A stretch of 64,000 bases of DNA, taken from NCBI GenBank assembly GCA_902802265.1, contig CADCLN010000004.1:1-64000 (forward strand). Direction: 5' to 3'. The stretch comes from an uncultured Bacteroidales bacterium. GTDB lineage: Bacteria; Bacteroidota; Bacteroidia; Bacteroidales; Bacteroidaceae. Below are positions 25,350 to 33,834 of the stretch, one piece after another. How positions within the stretch are numbered: the stretch's first letter is position 1; each line of letters begins with the position of its first letter. A program made the position numbers and the translations under genes. Under the pieces are notes generated by a model. It did not search any database. It saw nothing but the letters and a program-made list of their open reading frames with translations, and was not told where the DNA came from.

Positions 25350-26105
25350 ATGAATCAGGTGCTTACGATACTGGGGCCTACGGCTTGTGGCAAGACTTCT
25401 TTTGCCACACGTTTGGCTGTACGGCTGAACGGCGAGATTATAAGCGCCGACAGTCGGCAGGTGTATCGAGGCATGGATATTGGTACGGGCAAGGATTTGG
25501 CGGATTATGTAGTTGATGGACAGCCTGTTCCTTACCATCTGATAGATATTGCCGAGCCTGGGACTCGCTATAGTGTCTATCAGTTTCAGCAGGATTTCCA
25601 TACGGCATATAGCGATATGATTCATCGCGGAAAGACTCCCATCCTTTGTGGTGGAACGGGTTTGTATATTGAGAGTGTCATCCGTGGCTATGAATTTGAC
25701 GGACGGACTATGCCTCCGTTGCGGAGCTTGAATATTGGTCTGTCAATCAGTCGTGAAGAACGTCGGAGAAAGATTTCTGAACGTTTGCATGCTCGACTGG
25801 AAGAAGGCATGATTGATGAGGTGAAGGGGTTGATAGACCGTGGTGTCTCGACTCATGCGTTGATTCGTTACGGATTGGAATACAAATATGTAACCCTCTA
25901 TCTGCTGGGGCAACTCAGCAAGGAAGAGATGGTACGCTTGCTCGAAATCGCCATCCATCAGTTTGCCAAGCGGCAGATGACGTGGTTTCGGGGCATGGAG
26001 GAACGTCGCGGCATTCCGATTCATTGGATTAGCTGCGAATTGCCGATTGAAGAAAGGTTAGAAATCGTAGAAAATTTATGGAAGAAAGAAATCGCTGGGG
26101 CGTAA
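25350..26105 (+). CDS. miaA: MiaA-like tRNA dimethylallyltransferase, short form
   Basis: 251 residues, against about 300-310 for canonical MiaA, which adds dimethylallyl to A37. The P-loop GPTACGKTS (about 9-17), SADSRQVYRGMDIGTGK and GGTGLYIESVIRGY are well conserved, and the C-terminal ARLEEGMIDEVKGLI and FAKRQMTWFR segments are there. The stretch between GYEF and the RLHARL helix is only about 40 residues. The insertion that clasps the tRNA is largely absent, and the usual IGYKE is GLEYKYV. This may be a specialised or non-canonical paralogue. It overlaps the next gene by 28 bases. Confidence 0.82.
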   Translation: MNQVLTILGPTACGKTSFATRLAVRLNGEIISADSRQVYRGMDIGTGKDLADYVVDGQPVPYHLIDIAEPGTRYSVYQFQQDFHTAYSDMIHRGKTPILCGGTGLYIESVIRGYEFDGRTMPPLRSLNIGLSISREERRRKISERLHARLEEGMIDEVKGLIDRGVSTHALIRYGLEYKYVTLYLLGQLSKEEMVRLLEIAIHQFAKRQMTWFRGMEERRGIPIHWISCELPIEERLEIVENLWKKEIAGA

Positions 26106-27004
26106 TATATAGTTCACATTCAGGGTCGCACAAGGCTCATAAGCGTTGGTCGCACATTCGTTCCTACATGGAGCAGAAGGGTGTGCAGTATGATTTTGTA
26201 CAGTCAGAATCGTTTGGTTCCGTGGAGCGTCTGGTGACGATGCTTTGCAAGAATGCTTACCATACCATTGTGATTGTAGGTGGCGATGGTGCTTTGAACG
26301 ATGCCATTAATGCCATCATGAAGAACAAGGACGTTTTGCCCGACGATTTTGCGTTGGGTACTATTCCCAACGGCATCGGTAATGACTTTGCCAAGTTTTG
26401 GGGCTTTTCGGATGAAACGTATAAGCAGACGGTAGATAGCCTGATTGCACGCCGCACACGCAAGGTGGACGTGGCTTATTGTGTGTATCAGGACGATACG
26501 ATTCCGCAGAAACGTTATTTTCTTGACTGCATGAACATAGGGCTGGGTGCAAAATTGATTAAGGGAACGAATGATGCTGCACGGTTGATTGGATCGAAAA
26601 GGTTGTCGGTCATCCCAGCTTTGCTTGCCCGCATTTTTGAGCGCAAGTCTTTCATGTTCAAGCTGCAAATTGATACGGAAACCATCGAGGGAGAATATAT
26701 GTCTGTCTGCATCGGTAATGCGCAGGGGTATGGTCAGACGCCCAATGCGGTTCCTTATAGCGGTTTTTTGGATATTTCAGCCATCACGCGTCCGAAGTGG
26801 TGGCAGCTGTTTGAGGGTTTTTGGTTGCTGGGCAAGGGACAATTCTTGAATTACAAAAATGTTCATCCGTATCGTGCCAGCAAGATTGTGATTGAAGAGT
26901 GCGGCAAAGCCTCTATCAGTCTCGATGGTCTTTACTTGCCTGGCAAAGACTTTACGCCCATCAAGATAGGTCTGGAGCGAGAGGTGGTAGATTTCATCGT
27001 GTAA
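26078..27004 (+). CDS. Diacylglycerol kinase family protein
   Basis: 308 residues. The DAGK catalytic motifs are clear: VIVGGDGALNDAINAI (about 66-81) and GTIPNGIGNDFAKFWG (about 94-109). The C-terminal half is the beta-rich lipid-kinase domain ending in DLPGKDF-like and VDFIV. Soluble or peripheral. Substrate may be diacylglycerol, ceramide-like or another lipid; Bacteroidales make sphingolipids, so the choice is open. The ATG lies 28 bases inside the miaA end in a different frame. It converges on the Crp gene with a five-base gap. Confidence 0.87.
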   Translation: MEERNRWGVIYSSHSGSHKAHKRWSHIRSYMEQKGVQYDFVQSESFGSVERLVTMLCKNAYHTIVIVGGDGALNDAINAIMKNKDVLPDDFALGTIPNGIGNDFAKFWGFSDETYKQTVDSLIARRTRKVDVAYCVYQDDTIPQKRYFLDCMNIGLGAKLIKGTNDAARLIGSKRLSVIPALLARIFERKSFMFKLQIDTETIEGEYMSVCIGNAQGYGQTPNAVPYSGFLDISAITRPKWWQLFEGFWLLGKGQFLNYKNVHPYRASKIVIEECGKASISLDGLYLPGKDFTPIKIGLEREVVDFIV

Positions 27005-27009
27005 GGAAT

Positions 27010-27720
27010 CTACCCTATCTTGCTGATTTTCTTGATTTGTTCTTCGTCGATGATTTTGATTTTGCGCCCGTCGATGGCAACGATGTGTTCGTTGGCAAAG
27101 GCCGAGAGGGTACGGATGGCGTTGGACGTAGTCATGTTGGAAAGACTTGCAAGGTCTTCGCGTGATAAATATATAGATAATGTGGCGCCGTCTTCTTCCA
27201 GTCCGTAACAGTCTTTCAGGAAGAGTAGTGCTTCTGCCAGACGTCCACGAATGTGCTTTTGTGTGAGGTTCACAGTTCTTTGGTCGCTGCTTCCCAGTTC
27301 TATGGACAGATGTTTTACAAAGTACAGGGCAAGTTTCAGGTTTGACTGAGTCCACTTGTCAACGACTTCCATCGGAATGAGGCAAAGGGTGGAACTCTCG
27401 AAGGCGGCAGCAGCCGTGACGTAGTTCTGATTGGCAAAGTAGGCTCGGTAACCGAAAAATTCTACGGGCTTGATGACACGGATAATCTGGGTGCGACCGC
27501 CCACGCCGTCTTTATAGACTTTCACTTTGCCGCTGATGAGGCAATGGAAATATTGAGGGACATCGCCCTCTTTGTACATGATTTGGCTTTTCTTGAAATG
27601 GCGAATGGACAGATGCTCCTTCAGCTCCTCAATCTGCTCGGGGGTGAGCAAACTACTGATGGGCGACAGACTATTCATGATGTCTGAAATGATGATCGTG
27701 TCCGGTTTCTTCTTTGCCAT
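27010..27720 (-). CDS. Crp/Fnr-family transcriptional regulator
   Basis: 236 residues from the ATG at 27720. A start at 27762 lies upstream of the predicted transcription start (promoter at 27760-27790), so it is not used. The N-terminal cyclic-nucleotide-type beta barrel runs about 30-140 (IMYKEGDVPQYFHCLISG). A dimer helix follows and then the Crp HTH (about 175-225, LSREDLASLSNMTTSNAIR). No Cys cluster for an Fe-S or O2 sensor is evident, and the ligand is unknown. The convergent position leaves its target genes open; the glycogen operon, starting 235 bases away and transcribed in the other direction, is a candidate. Confidence 0.87.
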   Translation of the reverse strand: MAKKKPDTIIISDIMNSLSPISSLLTPEQIEELKEHLSIRHFKKSQIMYKEGDVPQYFHCLISGKVKVYKDGVGGRTQIIRVIKPVEFFGYRAYFANQNYVTAAAAFESSTLCLIPMEVVDKWTQSNLKLALYFVKHLSIELGSSDQRTVNLTQKHIRGRLAEALLFLKDCYGLEEDGATLSIYLSREDLASLSNMTTSNAIRTLSAFANEHIVAIDGRKIKIIDEEQIKKISKIG

Positions 27721-27759
27721 AAATTTATTGCGTTTTGACGTAAAAACGTAAACTTGCTG

Positions 27760-27790
27760 CAAAGTTAATGCTAAGTTGGATAAAATGCAA
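27760..27790 (-). promoter_or_regulatory. Promoter of the Crp-family gene
   Basis: The minus strand reads TTG (27790-27788), a 20-base spacer, then TAACTTTG (27767-27760). Both elements fit the Bacteroidetes consensus, and the predicted start site lies past 27762, excluding the longer ORF start. Confidence 0.7.
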
Positions 27791-27880
27791 AGTTTCTAAG
27801 CATTTTTATGTTTTGCAGCATGTTTTTTTAATTGTGCGAACTAAAAAATGTAAAAAAAAGTGACAAAAGGAGCCAATCAG

Positions 27881-27911
27881 TTGGCGGTAAGAAATTAAAT
27901 GGCTAAGTTTG
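27881..27911 (+). promoter_or_regulatory. Promoter of the glycogen operon
   Basis: TTG at 27881-27883, a 20-base spacer and TAAGTTTG at 27904-27911 match the consensus. The debranching enzyme ATG follows at 27956, leaving a leader of about 40 bases. Confidence 0.7.
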
Positions 27912-27955
27912 TACGATTTTAAGAAGAACATTATTTCACACCTTAAAATATAACT

Positions 27956-29899
27956 ATGAGTTATTTGCGATTTGATAAACCCCTGATGACAAATTTGCAG
28001 GAGTCTCTGCCCAAGGAGATTCTCCGCACAAACTATTCGGGTGCGTATTCTTGCTCTTCCATTGTGGATTGCAATACGCGGAAATATCATGGATTGCTGG
28101 TTGTACCTGTGCCAGAGATTGATGACGACAACCATGTGTTGCTCTCGTCGCTGGATGAAACTGTCATTCAGCATGGTGCTCAGTTCAATTTGGCTCTGCA
28201 CCGTTATTCGGGCGGTACTTACAGTCCTAACGGACATAAGTATATCCGTGAGTTTGATTGGGATAAACTCCCGACGACCATCTACAGAGTGGGTGGCGTA
28301 GTGTTGAAAAAAGAGCGTGTGTTCCAGCACTTTGAGAATCGTTTTCTCATTCGCTACACGTTGCTTGATGCCCATTCGGTCACGACGCTACGCTTGCGCC
28401 CCTTCTTGGCATTCCGTTCAGTAAAAAGCTGTACCCACGAAAACAGCGGAGCAAGCCGAGAGTATCACGTTGTGGACAACGGTATTGCTACGCGTATGTA
28501 TTCGGGCTACCCCATGCTCTACATGCAGCTGAACAAGAAGAATGAATTCATCTATGATCCGAACTGGTATCGTGGCATCGAATACCAAAAGGAGCAGGAG
28601 CTTGGCTATGAGTTTACGGAAGATCTCTATGTGCCAGGTTTCTTTGAATTTGACATCAAGAAGGGTGAAAGTGTAGTCTTCTCAGCAGGTGTCAACGAAC
28701 TGAAGACCAACCAGCTGAAGAAATTGTTTGACCACGAGTACGAGGTGCATGCGCCACGCGACAGCTTCCAGTCATGTCTGATAAATGCTGCCCACCAGTT
28801 CCATTACGAGAAGGATGGCGAAAACTACATCATCGCCGGCTATCCGTGGTTCAAGTGTAGGGCACGCGACATGTTCGTGTCTTTGCCAGGCTTGACGCTT
28901 GCCATCGACGAAGTGGACTATTACGAAAGAGCGATGCAGACGGCCGAGAAAGCCATCAACGACTTTATCGCCGGTAAGCCGCTGAGCGTGAACATCACAG
29001 AGTTCGACAAGCCCGACATTCTGCTCTGGGCCGTTTGGTGCATCCATCAGTATGCACGTTTGGTTTCCCAGGAAGAAGCGACCAGGAAATATGGTGCTTT
29101 GGTGGAAAAGATTGTGAACTACATCAAGGCCGACGGACATCCCAACCTGAAGCTGCACGACAACGGCCTGCTCTTTACCAACGGACGCGAAACCCCAGCC
29201 ACGTGGATGAACTCGGAGGTCAACGGACATCCTTGTGTGCCACGTTCCGGCTATGTGGTTGAAATCAACGCCCTTTGGTATAATGCCTTGATGCTTTGTG
29301 CCGATATGCTGAACGGGCAGAACCGAAATGGTGAAGCCGACGAACTGAAGCAGCTGGCCGAAAAGACGGGCGCAAGCTTCAAGGACACCTTCCTCAACCA
29401 GCATGGCTATCTGCTGGATTATGTGGACGAGGGCTACATCTCCTGGAGTGTACGTCCCAATATGCTCATCGCCTCTTCGTTGGAATATTCTCCGCTGACC
29501 ACTCGCGAAAAGAAGAAGATATTTGATATTTGTACCAAGGAACTGCTCACGCCGAAGGGCATCCGCTCACTCTCGCCGAAGTCGGGAGGTTACAACCCGA
29601 TGTACGAAGGCGGACAGCAGCAACGCGATGCCGCTTACCATCAAGGTACGGTTTGGCCCTGGCTCTCCGGTTTCTATCTGGAGACTTGCCTGAAGGTGTA
29701 TAAGCATAGCGGACTCTCCTGGGTTGACCGCCAGTTTATCGGTCTTGAGGAAGAGATGTTCTACCATTGCATCGGCACATTGCCCGAACTGTTCGATGGC
29801 AACCCGCCGTTCCACGGACGTGGAGCCCTCTCCTTTGCCATGAATGTGGCAGCCGTATTGCGTGTGAACAAAGTGCTTGCAAAATTCTATAACTATTAA
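27956..29899 (+). CDS. Glycogen debranching enzyme (amylo-alpha-1,6-glucosidase)
   Basis: 647 residues, soluble, no signal peptide. The N-terminal glycogen-debranching domain spans about 1-230 (LRTNYSGAYSCSSIVDCNTRKYHGLLV). The C-terminal (alpha/alpha)6 domain spans about 280-645, with GYPWFKCRARDMFVSLPG, WMNSEVNGHPCVPRSGY and GTVWPWLSGFYLET. It hydrolyses alpha-1,6 branches in glycogen. First gene of an operon with a GT and a GH57 enzyme; 21 bases separate it from the GT gene. Normal length for the Bacteroidales form. Confidence 0.92.
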   Translation: MSYLRFDKPLMTNLQESLPKEILRTNYSGAYSCSSIVDCNTRKYHGLLVVPVPEIDDDNHVLLSSLDETVIQHGAQFNLALHRYSGGTYSPNGHKYIREFDWDKLPTTIYRVGGVVLKKERVFQHFENRFLIRYTLLDAHSVTTLRLRPFLAFRSVKSCTHENSGASREYHVVDNGIATRMYSGYPMLYMQLNKKNEFIYDPNWYRGIEYQKEQELGYEFTEDLYVPGFFEFDIKKGESVVFSAGVNELKTNQLKKLFDHEYEVHAPRDSFQSCLINAAHQFHYEKDGENYIIAGYPWFKCRARDMFVSLPGLTLAIDEVDYYERAMQTAEKAINDFIAGKPLSVNITEFDKPDILLWAVWCIHQYARLVSQEEATRKYGALVEKIVNYIKADGHPNLKLHDNGLLFTNGRETPATWMNSEVNGHPCVPRSGYVVEINALWYNALMLCADMLNGQNRNGEADELKQLAEKTGASFKDTFLNQHGYLLDYVDEGYISWSVRPNMLIASSLEYSPLTTREKKKIFDICTKELLTPKGIRSLSPKSGGYNPMYEGGQQQRDAAYHQGTVWPWLSGFYLETCLKVYKHSGLSWVDRQFIGLEEEMFYHCIGTLPELFDGNPPFHGRGALSFAMNVAAVLRVNKVLAKFYNY

Positions 29900-29903
29900 T
29901 AAA

Positions 29904-29910
29904 AAGGAGG
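29904..29910 (+). promoter_or_regulatory. Strong Shine-Dalgarno sequence before the GT gene
   Basis: AAGGAGG lies 10 bases before the ATG at 29921. Such a full anti-16S match is rare in this window, where most starts have no SD; it suggests boosted translation of the second operon gene. Confidence 0.6.
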
Positions 29911-29920
29911 ATAAGAATAT

Positions 29921-31195
29921 ATGAAAGTTATGATGTTTGGTTGGGAGTTCCCACCTAAGATTTATGGCGGTCTTGCTGTTGCTTCCTACGGTATCACGAA
30001 GGGTATGGTAGAGGGTCAGCCAGATGTCGAGATTACATTCTGCCTCCCTCGTCCCACGGGCGATGAAGAGAAATTCCTGAAGATTATCAACATGAGTCAG
30101 GTGCCCGTGGCATGGCGCGACGTGCAGTACGACCAAATCAAGGACCGTTTCGTGGGCCATACCGCAGAAGATTATTATCGTTTCCGCGACAATATCTATG
30201 CTGACTTCAATTATATGGGTGTTGACGACCTGGGCTGTCTGCAGTTTGCCGGCGGCTATCCATCCAACCTGCACGAGGAAATCAACAATTTCTCCATCAT
30301 CGCAGGTGTGCTGGCACGTAGCGAGCAGTTCGACATCATCCATGCGCACGACTGGCTGACCTATCCCGCCGGCGTTCATGCCAAGATGGTCAGCGGAAAG
30401 CCCCTCTGCATCCACGTTCATGCTACCGACTTCGACCGTTCACGCGGCAAGGTGAACCCTACGGTCTATTCCATCGAGAAGAACGGCATGGACCATGCAG
30501 ACTGCATCATGTGCGTGTCGGAATTGACCCGTCAGACGGTCATCAAGGAATACCACCAGGACCCACGCAAATGCTTTGCCATGCACAACGCCGTCTATCC
30601 GCTGCCGCAGGAATATCTCGACATACCGCGTGTGGATAATGGCAAGGAAAAGGTCGTCACCTTCCTCGGGCGTATCACCATGCAGAAGGGACCGGAATAC
30701 TTCATCGAAGCGGCCGACCTCGTCTGCAAACGCACCAAGAACGTCCGCTTCTGCTTTGCCGGCTCGGGCGACAAATATTGGGAAATGGTTGACCTGGCAG
30801 CCGCCAAAGGCATCGCCGACCGTTGCCACTTCCCAGGCTTCCTGCGAGGCAAGCAAGTGTATGAATGCTACAAGGCAAGCGACGTCTTTGTCATGCCGTC
30901 CGTATCGGAACCTTTCGGCATCGCTCCGCTCGAAGCCATGCAATGTGGCACGCCCTGTATTATCTCTAAGCAGTCGGGTTGCGGCGAAATCCTTACGAAT
31001 GTCATCAAGGTGGATTACTGGGACATCAACGCCATGGCCGACGCCATCTACTCGCTTTGCACCAATGAAGGCCTCCACCGCTACTTGCGCGAAGAAGGCT
31101 TGAAGGAAGTGGCCGAAATCACCTGGGTGAAGGTCGGACATCGCATCCGCAAACTCTATGACGAGTGCATTTACAACGGCGGCTTTATTCACTAA
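29921..31195 (+). CDS. Glycosyltransferase, glycogen synthase-like (GT4/GT5)
   Basis: 424 residues, GT-B fold. The N-terminus GWEFPPKIYGGLAVASYG has the KxGGL-like loop found in glycogen synthases. IIHAHDWLTYPAG and the donor-binding region FGIAPLEAMQCGTPCIIS (about 325-342) complete the signature. The likely reaction is transfer of glucose from ADP- or UDP-glucose to an alpha-glucan, or maltose-phosphate chemistry. The donor is not predictable from sequence. Second gene of the debranching/GH57 operon. Cytoplasmic. Confidence 0.88.
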   Translation: MKVMMFGWEFPPKIYGGLAVASYGITKGMVEGQPDVEITFCLPRPTGDEEKFLKIINMSQVPVAWRDVQYDQIKDRFVGHTAEDYYRFRDNIYADFNYMGVDDLGCLQFAGGYPSNLHEEINNFSIIAGVLARSEQFDIIHAHDWLTYPAGVHAKMVSGKPLCIHVHATDFDRSRGKVNPTVYSIEKNGMDHADCIMCVSELTRQTVIKEYHQDPRKCFAMHNAVYPLPQEYLDIPRVDNGKEKVVTFLGRITMQKGPEYFIEAADLVCKRTKNVRFCFAGSGDKYWEMVDLAAAKGIADRCHFPGFLRGKQVYECYKASDVFVMPSVSEPFGIAPLEAMQCGTPCIISKQSGCGEILTNVIKVDYWDINAMADAIYSLCTNEGLHRYLREEGLKEVAEITWVKVGHRIRKLYDECIYNGGFIH

Positions 31196-31219
31196 AAACT
31201 TAAAAACGTAAATATAATT

Positions 31220-32596
31220 ATGAAAAAGATTTGTCTTTATTTTGAGATTCACCAGATAATTCATCTCAAGCGCTATCGTTTCTTCGACATCGGTCGCGAC
31301 CACTACTACTATGATGACTACGAGAACGAGCGCAGCATTACCGACATAGCCGAGCGCAGTTATGTGCCAGCCCTTCAGACACTCATCCAGATGTGCAAAG
31401 ACCATCCGGAGTTCCGCGTGGCATTCTCCCTTTCGGGCGTAGGACTGGAGCAGCTGGAGTTCCATGCACCACAGGTCATCGACCTCTTGCAGGAAATCAA
31501 CCAGACGGGGCAAGTGGAATTCCTTAGCGAGCCCTACAGCCACGGCCTTGCATCGTTGGCAAACGAAGAGAGCTTCCGCCTGGAAGTAGAGCGCATGAGC
31601 AAGAAGATCAAGGAACTCTTTGGCAAAGAACCCAAAGTGTTCCGCAACTCATCGCTCATCTACAACGACGAAATCGGCGCACAAGTGGCCGCTATGGGCT
31701 TCAAGGGCATCTTGACCGAAGGAGCCAAACAGGTGCTCGGATGGAAGTCTCCACATTATTTATACCATTGTGCCCTCGACCCGCGGCTGAAAATCCTGAT
31801 GCGCGACATCAACCTCTCGGAAGACATTACCGAGCGATTCTCTTCCCATCCGCTCATGGCCGACCAATGGCTCGACTGGATTGCATCTACGCCAGAGGGC
31901 GAGAACATCATCAACATCTTTGGCGAACTTGTCACCTTCGGCATCTTCCATCCGCTCTCAGGCGGCATCCTGGAGTTCCTCAAGGCCATCCCAGTCTTGG
32001 CGAAGGACCGCAACATCGGCTTCGTCCTGCCCTCGGAGGCTTGTGCCGAAAAGAGCGTGGGACCCGTAGAAGTGCCCTACAACATCTCGTGGGTCGATGA
32101 AGAGCGCGACACCTCTTGCTGGCTGGGCAACCACCTGCAACGTGAAGCCTTCAACAAGCTCTATGGCGTCGCCGACCGAGTACGCATCTGCGACGACCGC
32201 CGCATCAAGATGGACTGGGACTACCTGCAGGCATCCAACAACTTCCGCTTCATGACCACCAAGCCTGGTATGCAGTTCCGCGGCATCTACGATTCGCCCT
32301 ACGACGCCTTCACCAACTACATGAACATCCTGGGCGACTTCATTTCTCGTGTCAACAACCTCTATGGTGGTGCTGAAAACGAGGAAATCGACAGCCTCAT
32401 TACCACCATCCACAACCAGGACGACGAGATTGCCGCCAAGGACAAGGAGATTGAGCGTCTGCAGAAGCTTCTTGCCAAGTACAACCCTGTTGAGGCGAAG
32501 AAGGCCACAGCTCCTTCCCCCAAGGAAGACAAGCCCGCCAAGAAGCCTGCTGCCAAGAAACCCGCAGCCAAGAAGGCAACGACGAAGAAGGCATAG
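31220..32596 (+). CDS. GH57-family alpha-glucan hydrolase/transferase with Lys/Ala-rich tail
   Basis: 458 residues. GH57 folds as a (beta/alpha)7 barrel and includes amylases and 4-alpha-glucanotransferases. Recognised elements are YFEIHQIIHLKRY near the start, EFLSEPYSHGL (about 95-105) with the His conserved in the family, and VFRNSSLIYND (about 143-153). The last 70 residues change character: a Glu/Lys coiled coil (about 395-425) then repeats of KPAAKK and KATTKKA, like a histone H1 tail. The tail is rare in the family and may bind nucleic acid, polyanions or membrane lipids. Last gene of the operon; a candidate terminator follows. Confidence 0.87.
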   Translation: MKKICLYFEIHQIIHLKRYRFFDIGRDHYYYDDYENERSITDIAERSYVPALQTLIQMCKDHPEFRVAFSLSGVGLEQLEFHAPQVIDLLQEINQTGQVEFLSEPYSHGLASLANEESFRLEVERMSKKIKELFGKEPKVFRNSSLIYNDEIGAQVAAMGFKGILTEGAKQVLGWKSPHYLYHCALDPRLKILMRDINLSEDITERFSSHPLMADQWLDWIASTPEGENIINIFGELVTFGIFHPLSGGILEFLKAIPVLAKDRNIGFVLPSEACAEKSVGPVEVPYNISWVDEERDTSCWLGNHLQREAFNKLYGVADRVRICDDRRIKMDWDYLQASNNFRFMTTKPGMQFRGIYDSPYDAFTNYMNILGDFISRVNNLYGGAENEEIDSLITTIHNQDDEIAAKDKEIERLQKLLAKYNPVEAKKATAPSPKEDKPAKKPAAKKPAAKKATTKKA

Positions 32597-32619
32597 CATA
32601 ATAGCTATAAAAGAAGCGT

Positions 32620-32661
32620 TCAGCGAGACAAGCATCACAAGCGAGGGTGTTTGTCTCGCTG
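32620..32661 (+). terminator. Hairpin after the GH57 gene
   Basis: CAGCGAGACAA (32620-32630) and TTGTCTCGCTG (32651-32661) are perfectly complementary around a 20-base loop, 24 bases past the stop. There is no strong T run, so termination may be weak or factor-assisted. Confidence 0.55.
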
Positions 32662-32960
32662 ATGTCAATAATCAATTTCATCTACAGATGCAAAAACATA
32701 GCTCATGATTCATCAAAACACGTGTTGTATTCCCTTTGGGACAAGAAGATGCTATCAAACGAGCATTTTGCGTGCATTTTAGCGAAGGCAAGAAGTTGCT
32801 ATATGCCATATCCGTACCCCCCTTAGCGCTTTTTATACGTGTCATGAGGCTTTTTAGGGGAGAAAAAAACAAGGAATGCAGCACCTTGTGAAATTGAAAC
32901 TTATTGGAGCCTATAGATAAGTAATTGTCATTCATCAGATTCCGAAGTTTTTTCCATCTC

Positions 32961-33125
32961 GGGCGTTTCAGTTTCAATTGTTTCAGTTGTTTTTTAAAGG
33001 GGTGTATTTTTCTTTTACTTATATATATTATTAATAATTAAACAGTTATATAATATAATAGAGAGATTTTGAAACTCAACAACCGCCCCAAAAACGAACT
33101 GAAACTGAAACAACTGAAACGCCCC
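32961..33125. repeat. Inverted TTTCAG-rich repeats around an AT-rich core
   Basis: The left arm starts GGGCGTTTCAGTTTCAATTG (from 32961). The right arm (33096-33125) ends ACAACTGAAACGCCCC, whose complement starts GGGGCGTTTCAGTTGT. The outer 11 bases match perfectly and the inner parts are TTTCAG-type hexamers. The core holds TATATATTATTAATAATTAA. It looks like a decayed element or a long palindromic structure. Confidence 0.75.
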
Positions 33126-33175
33126 AAGGATTCTCCCCTATAAGCCTGTGTTTCTCTTGGCAAAAGCACCACCAC

Positions 33176-33219
33176 TTTGGTGGAATAGTTCTCCCATACT
33201 GGCGGCAGAACTTTGCCAC
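33176..33219. repeat. Two 22-bp units (array C) related to array B
   Basis: Unit 33176-33197 contains GGTGGAATAGTTCT and unit 33198-33219 contains GGCAGAACTTTGCCAC. In the phase of array B they match its units at 14 of 22 positions each. The pair is itself partly complementary (AGTTCT with AGAACT; TGGTGG with CCAC). A weaker unit may precede at 33154. Confidence 0.6.
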
Positions 33220-33321
33220 GCCACCACCTTATTTCTATGTTGTAAAGCATTCTTTTTGCTGTTTTAGCGGCAGAAAAGCAAAAAAAGTGCGGTTGTGCTT
33301 TTTTATTTGACTTAAAAATCT

Positions 33322-33329
33322 TAAATTTG
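33322..33329 (+). promoter_or_regulatory. -7 box for the rseC-rnf operon
   Basis: TAAATTTG matches TAnnTTTG, 28 bases before the ATG at 33358. No TTG at 19-21 bases was seen. Confidence 0.45.
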
Positions 33330-33357
33330 CACGCAATAAATAGGCCTATTTTAACCG

Positions 33358-33798
33358 ATGAACGACAAAATAGAGCATCAGGGTGTGGTAGAAAGCATCA
33401 CCGATGGTCATGTCCGCGTTTCCATTATGCAAGTTGCCGCGTGTAGTGAGTGTAAGGCAAAGGCGTTGTGTACTTCTTCTGAGAGCAAGGAGAAGTATAT
33501 TGACGTGTATGGGCACTATTCCGACCGCTATAGCGTGGGCGACAGGGTGACGGTGTGCGGGTCGATGCAGATGGGAAAGAAGGCCGTGCGCTACGCCTTT
33601 ATGTGGCCCGCAGTCATCGTGCTCTTGACCTGCTTTGTGCTGAGAGGGGTCTTTGCACTCTCCGAGCCTCTCACGTTAGGCGCGATGTTGCTTGCGCTGG
33701 TCGTATATTTCGGCGTGGCTTATCTCGGAAAGGGGAAATTGAACAACGAATTTCGCTTTTGGATAGAGGAAAATGGGCATATTGTTCGAAAAAACTAA
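33358..33798 (+). CDS. RseC/MucC-family protein
   Basis: 146 residues with two membrane helices (about 76-93 and 102-122) and a cytoplasmic Cys-containing N-terminal part (VAACSECKAKALCTSSES, about 26-43), with the C-x2-C-x5-C pattern typical of RseC. In Enterobacteria RseC works with the Rsx/Rnf complex to reduce SoxR. Here it is directly upstream of rnfB (36 bases), which supports a shared electron-transfer role. No SoxR is seen in the window. Confidence 0.85.
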   Translation: MNDKIEHQGVVESITDGHVRVSIMQVAACSECKAKALCTSSESKEKYIDVYGHYSDRYSVGDRVTVCGSMQMGKKAVRYAFMWPAVIVLLTCFVLRGVFALSEPLTLGAMLLALVVYFGVAYLGKGKLNNEFRFWIEENGHIVRKN

Positions 33799-33834
33799 TG
33801 ATATTAACTCAAATTAACCAAATTTTTTAGCATT

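Larger units (their letters stand above)
32597..33357. other. Non-coding, repeat-rich region before rseC/rnf
   Basis: 761 bases without a credible gene. It includes a hairpin after the GH57 gene (32620-32661), two long inverted repeats rich in TTTCAG around an AT-rich core (32961-33125), two 22-bp units like those at 19498 (33176-33219), and a -7 box for rseC. Short ORFs on both strands read through the repeats and have no start signals. The TTTCAG arms recall mobile-element relics seen in Bacteroidales; this is inference. Confidence 0.75.

Noticed and set aside
27721..27762. Longer start for the Crp-family gene
   Set aside because: It lies on the promoter, upstream of the expected transcription start.
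30440..31543. Minus-strand ORF of 367 codons
   Set aside because: Antisense to the glycosyltransferase and GH57 genes; no domain seen.
32678..32977. Minus-strand ORF in the region before rseC
   Set aside because: Built partly from TTTCAG repeats, no promoter and no recognised domain; may be a relic but cannot be supported as a gene.
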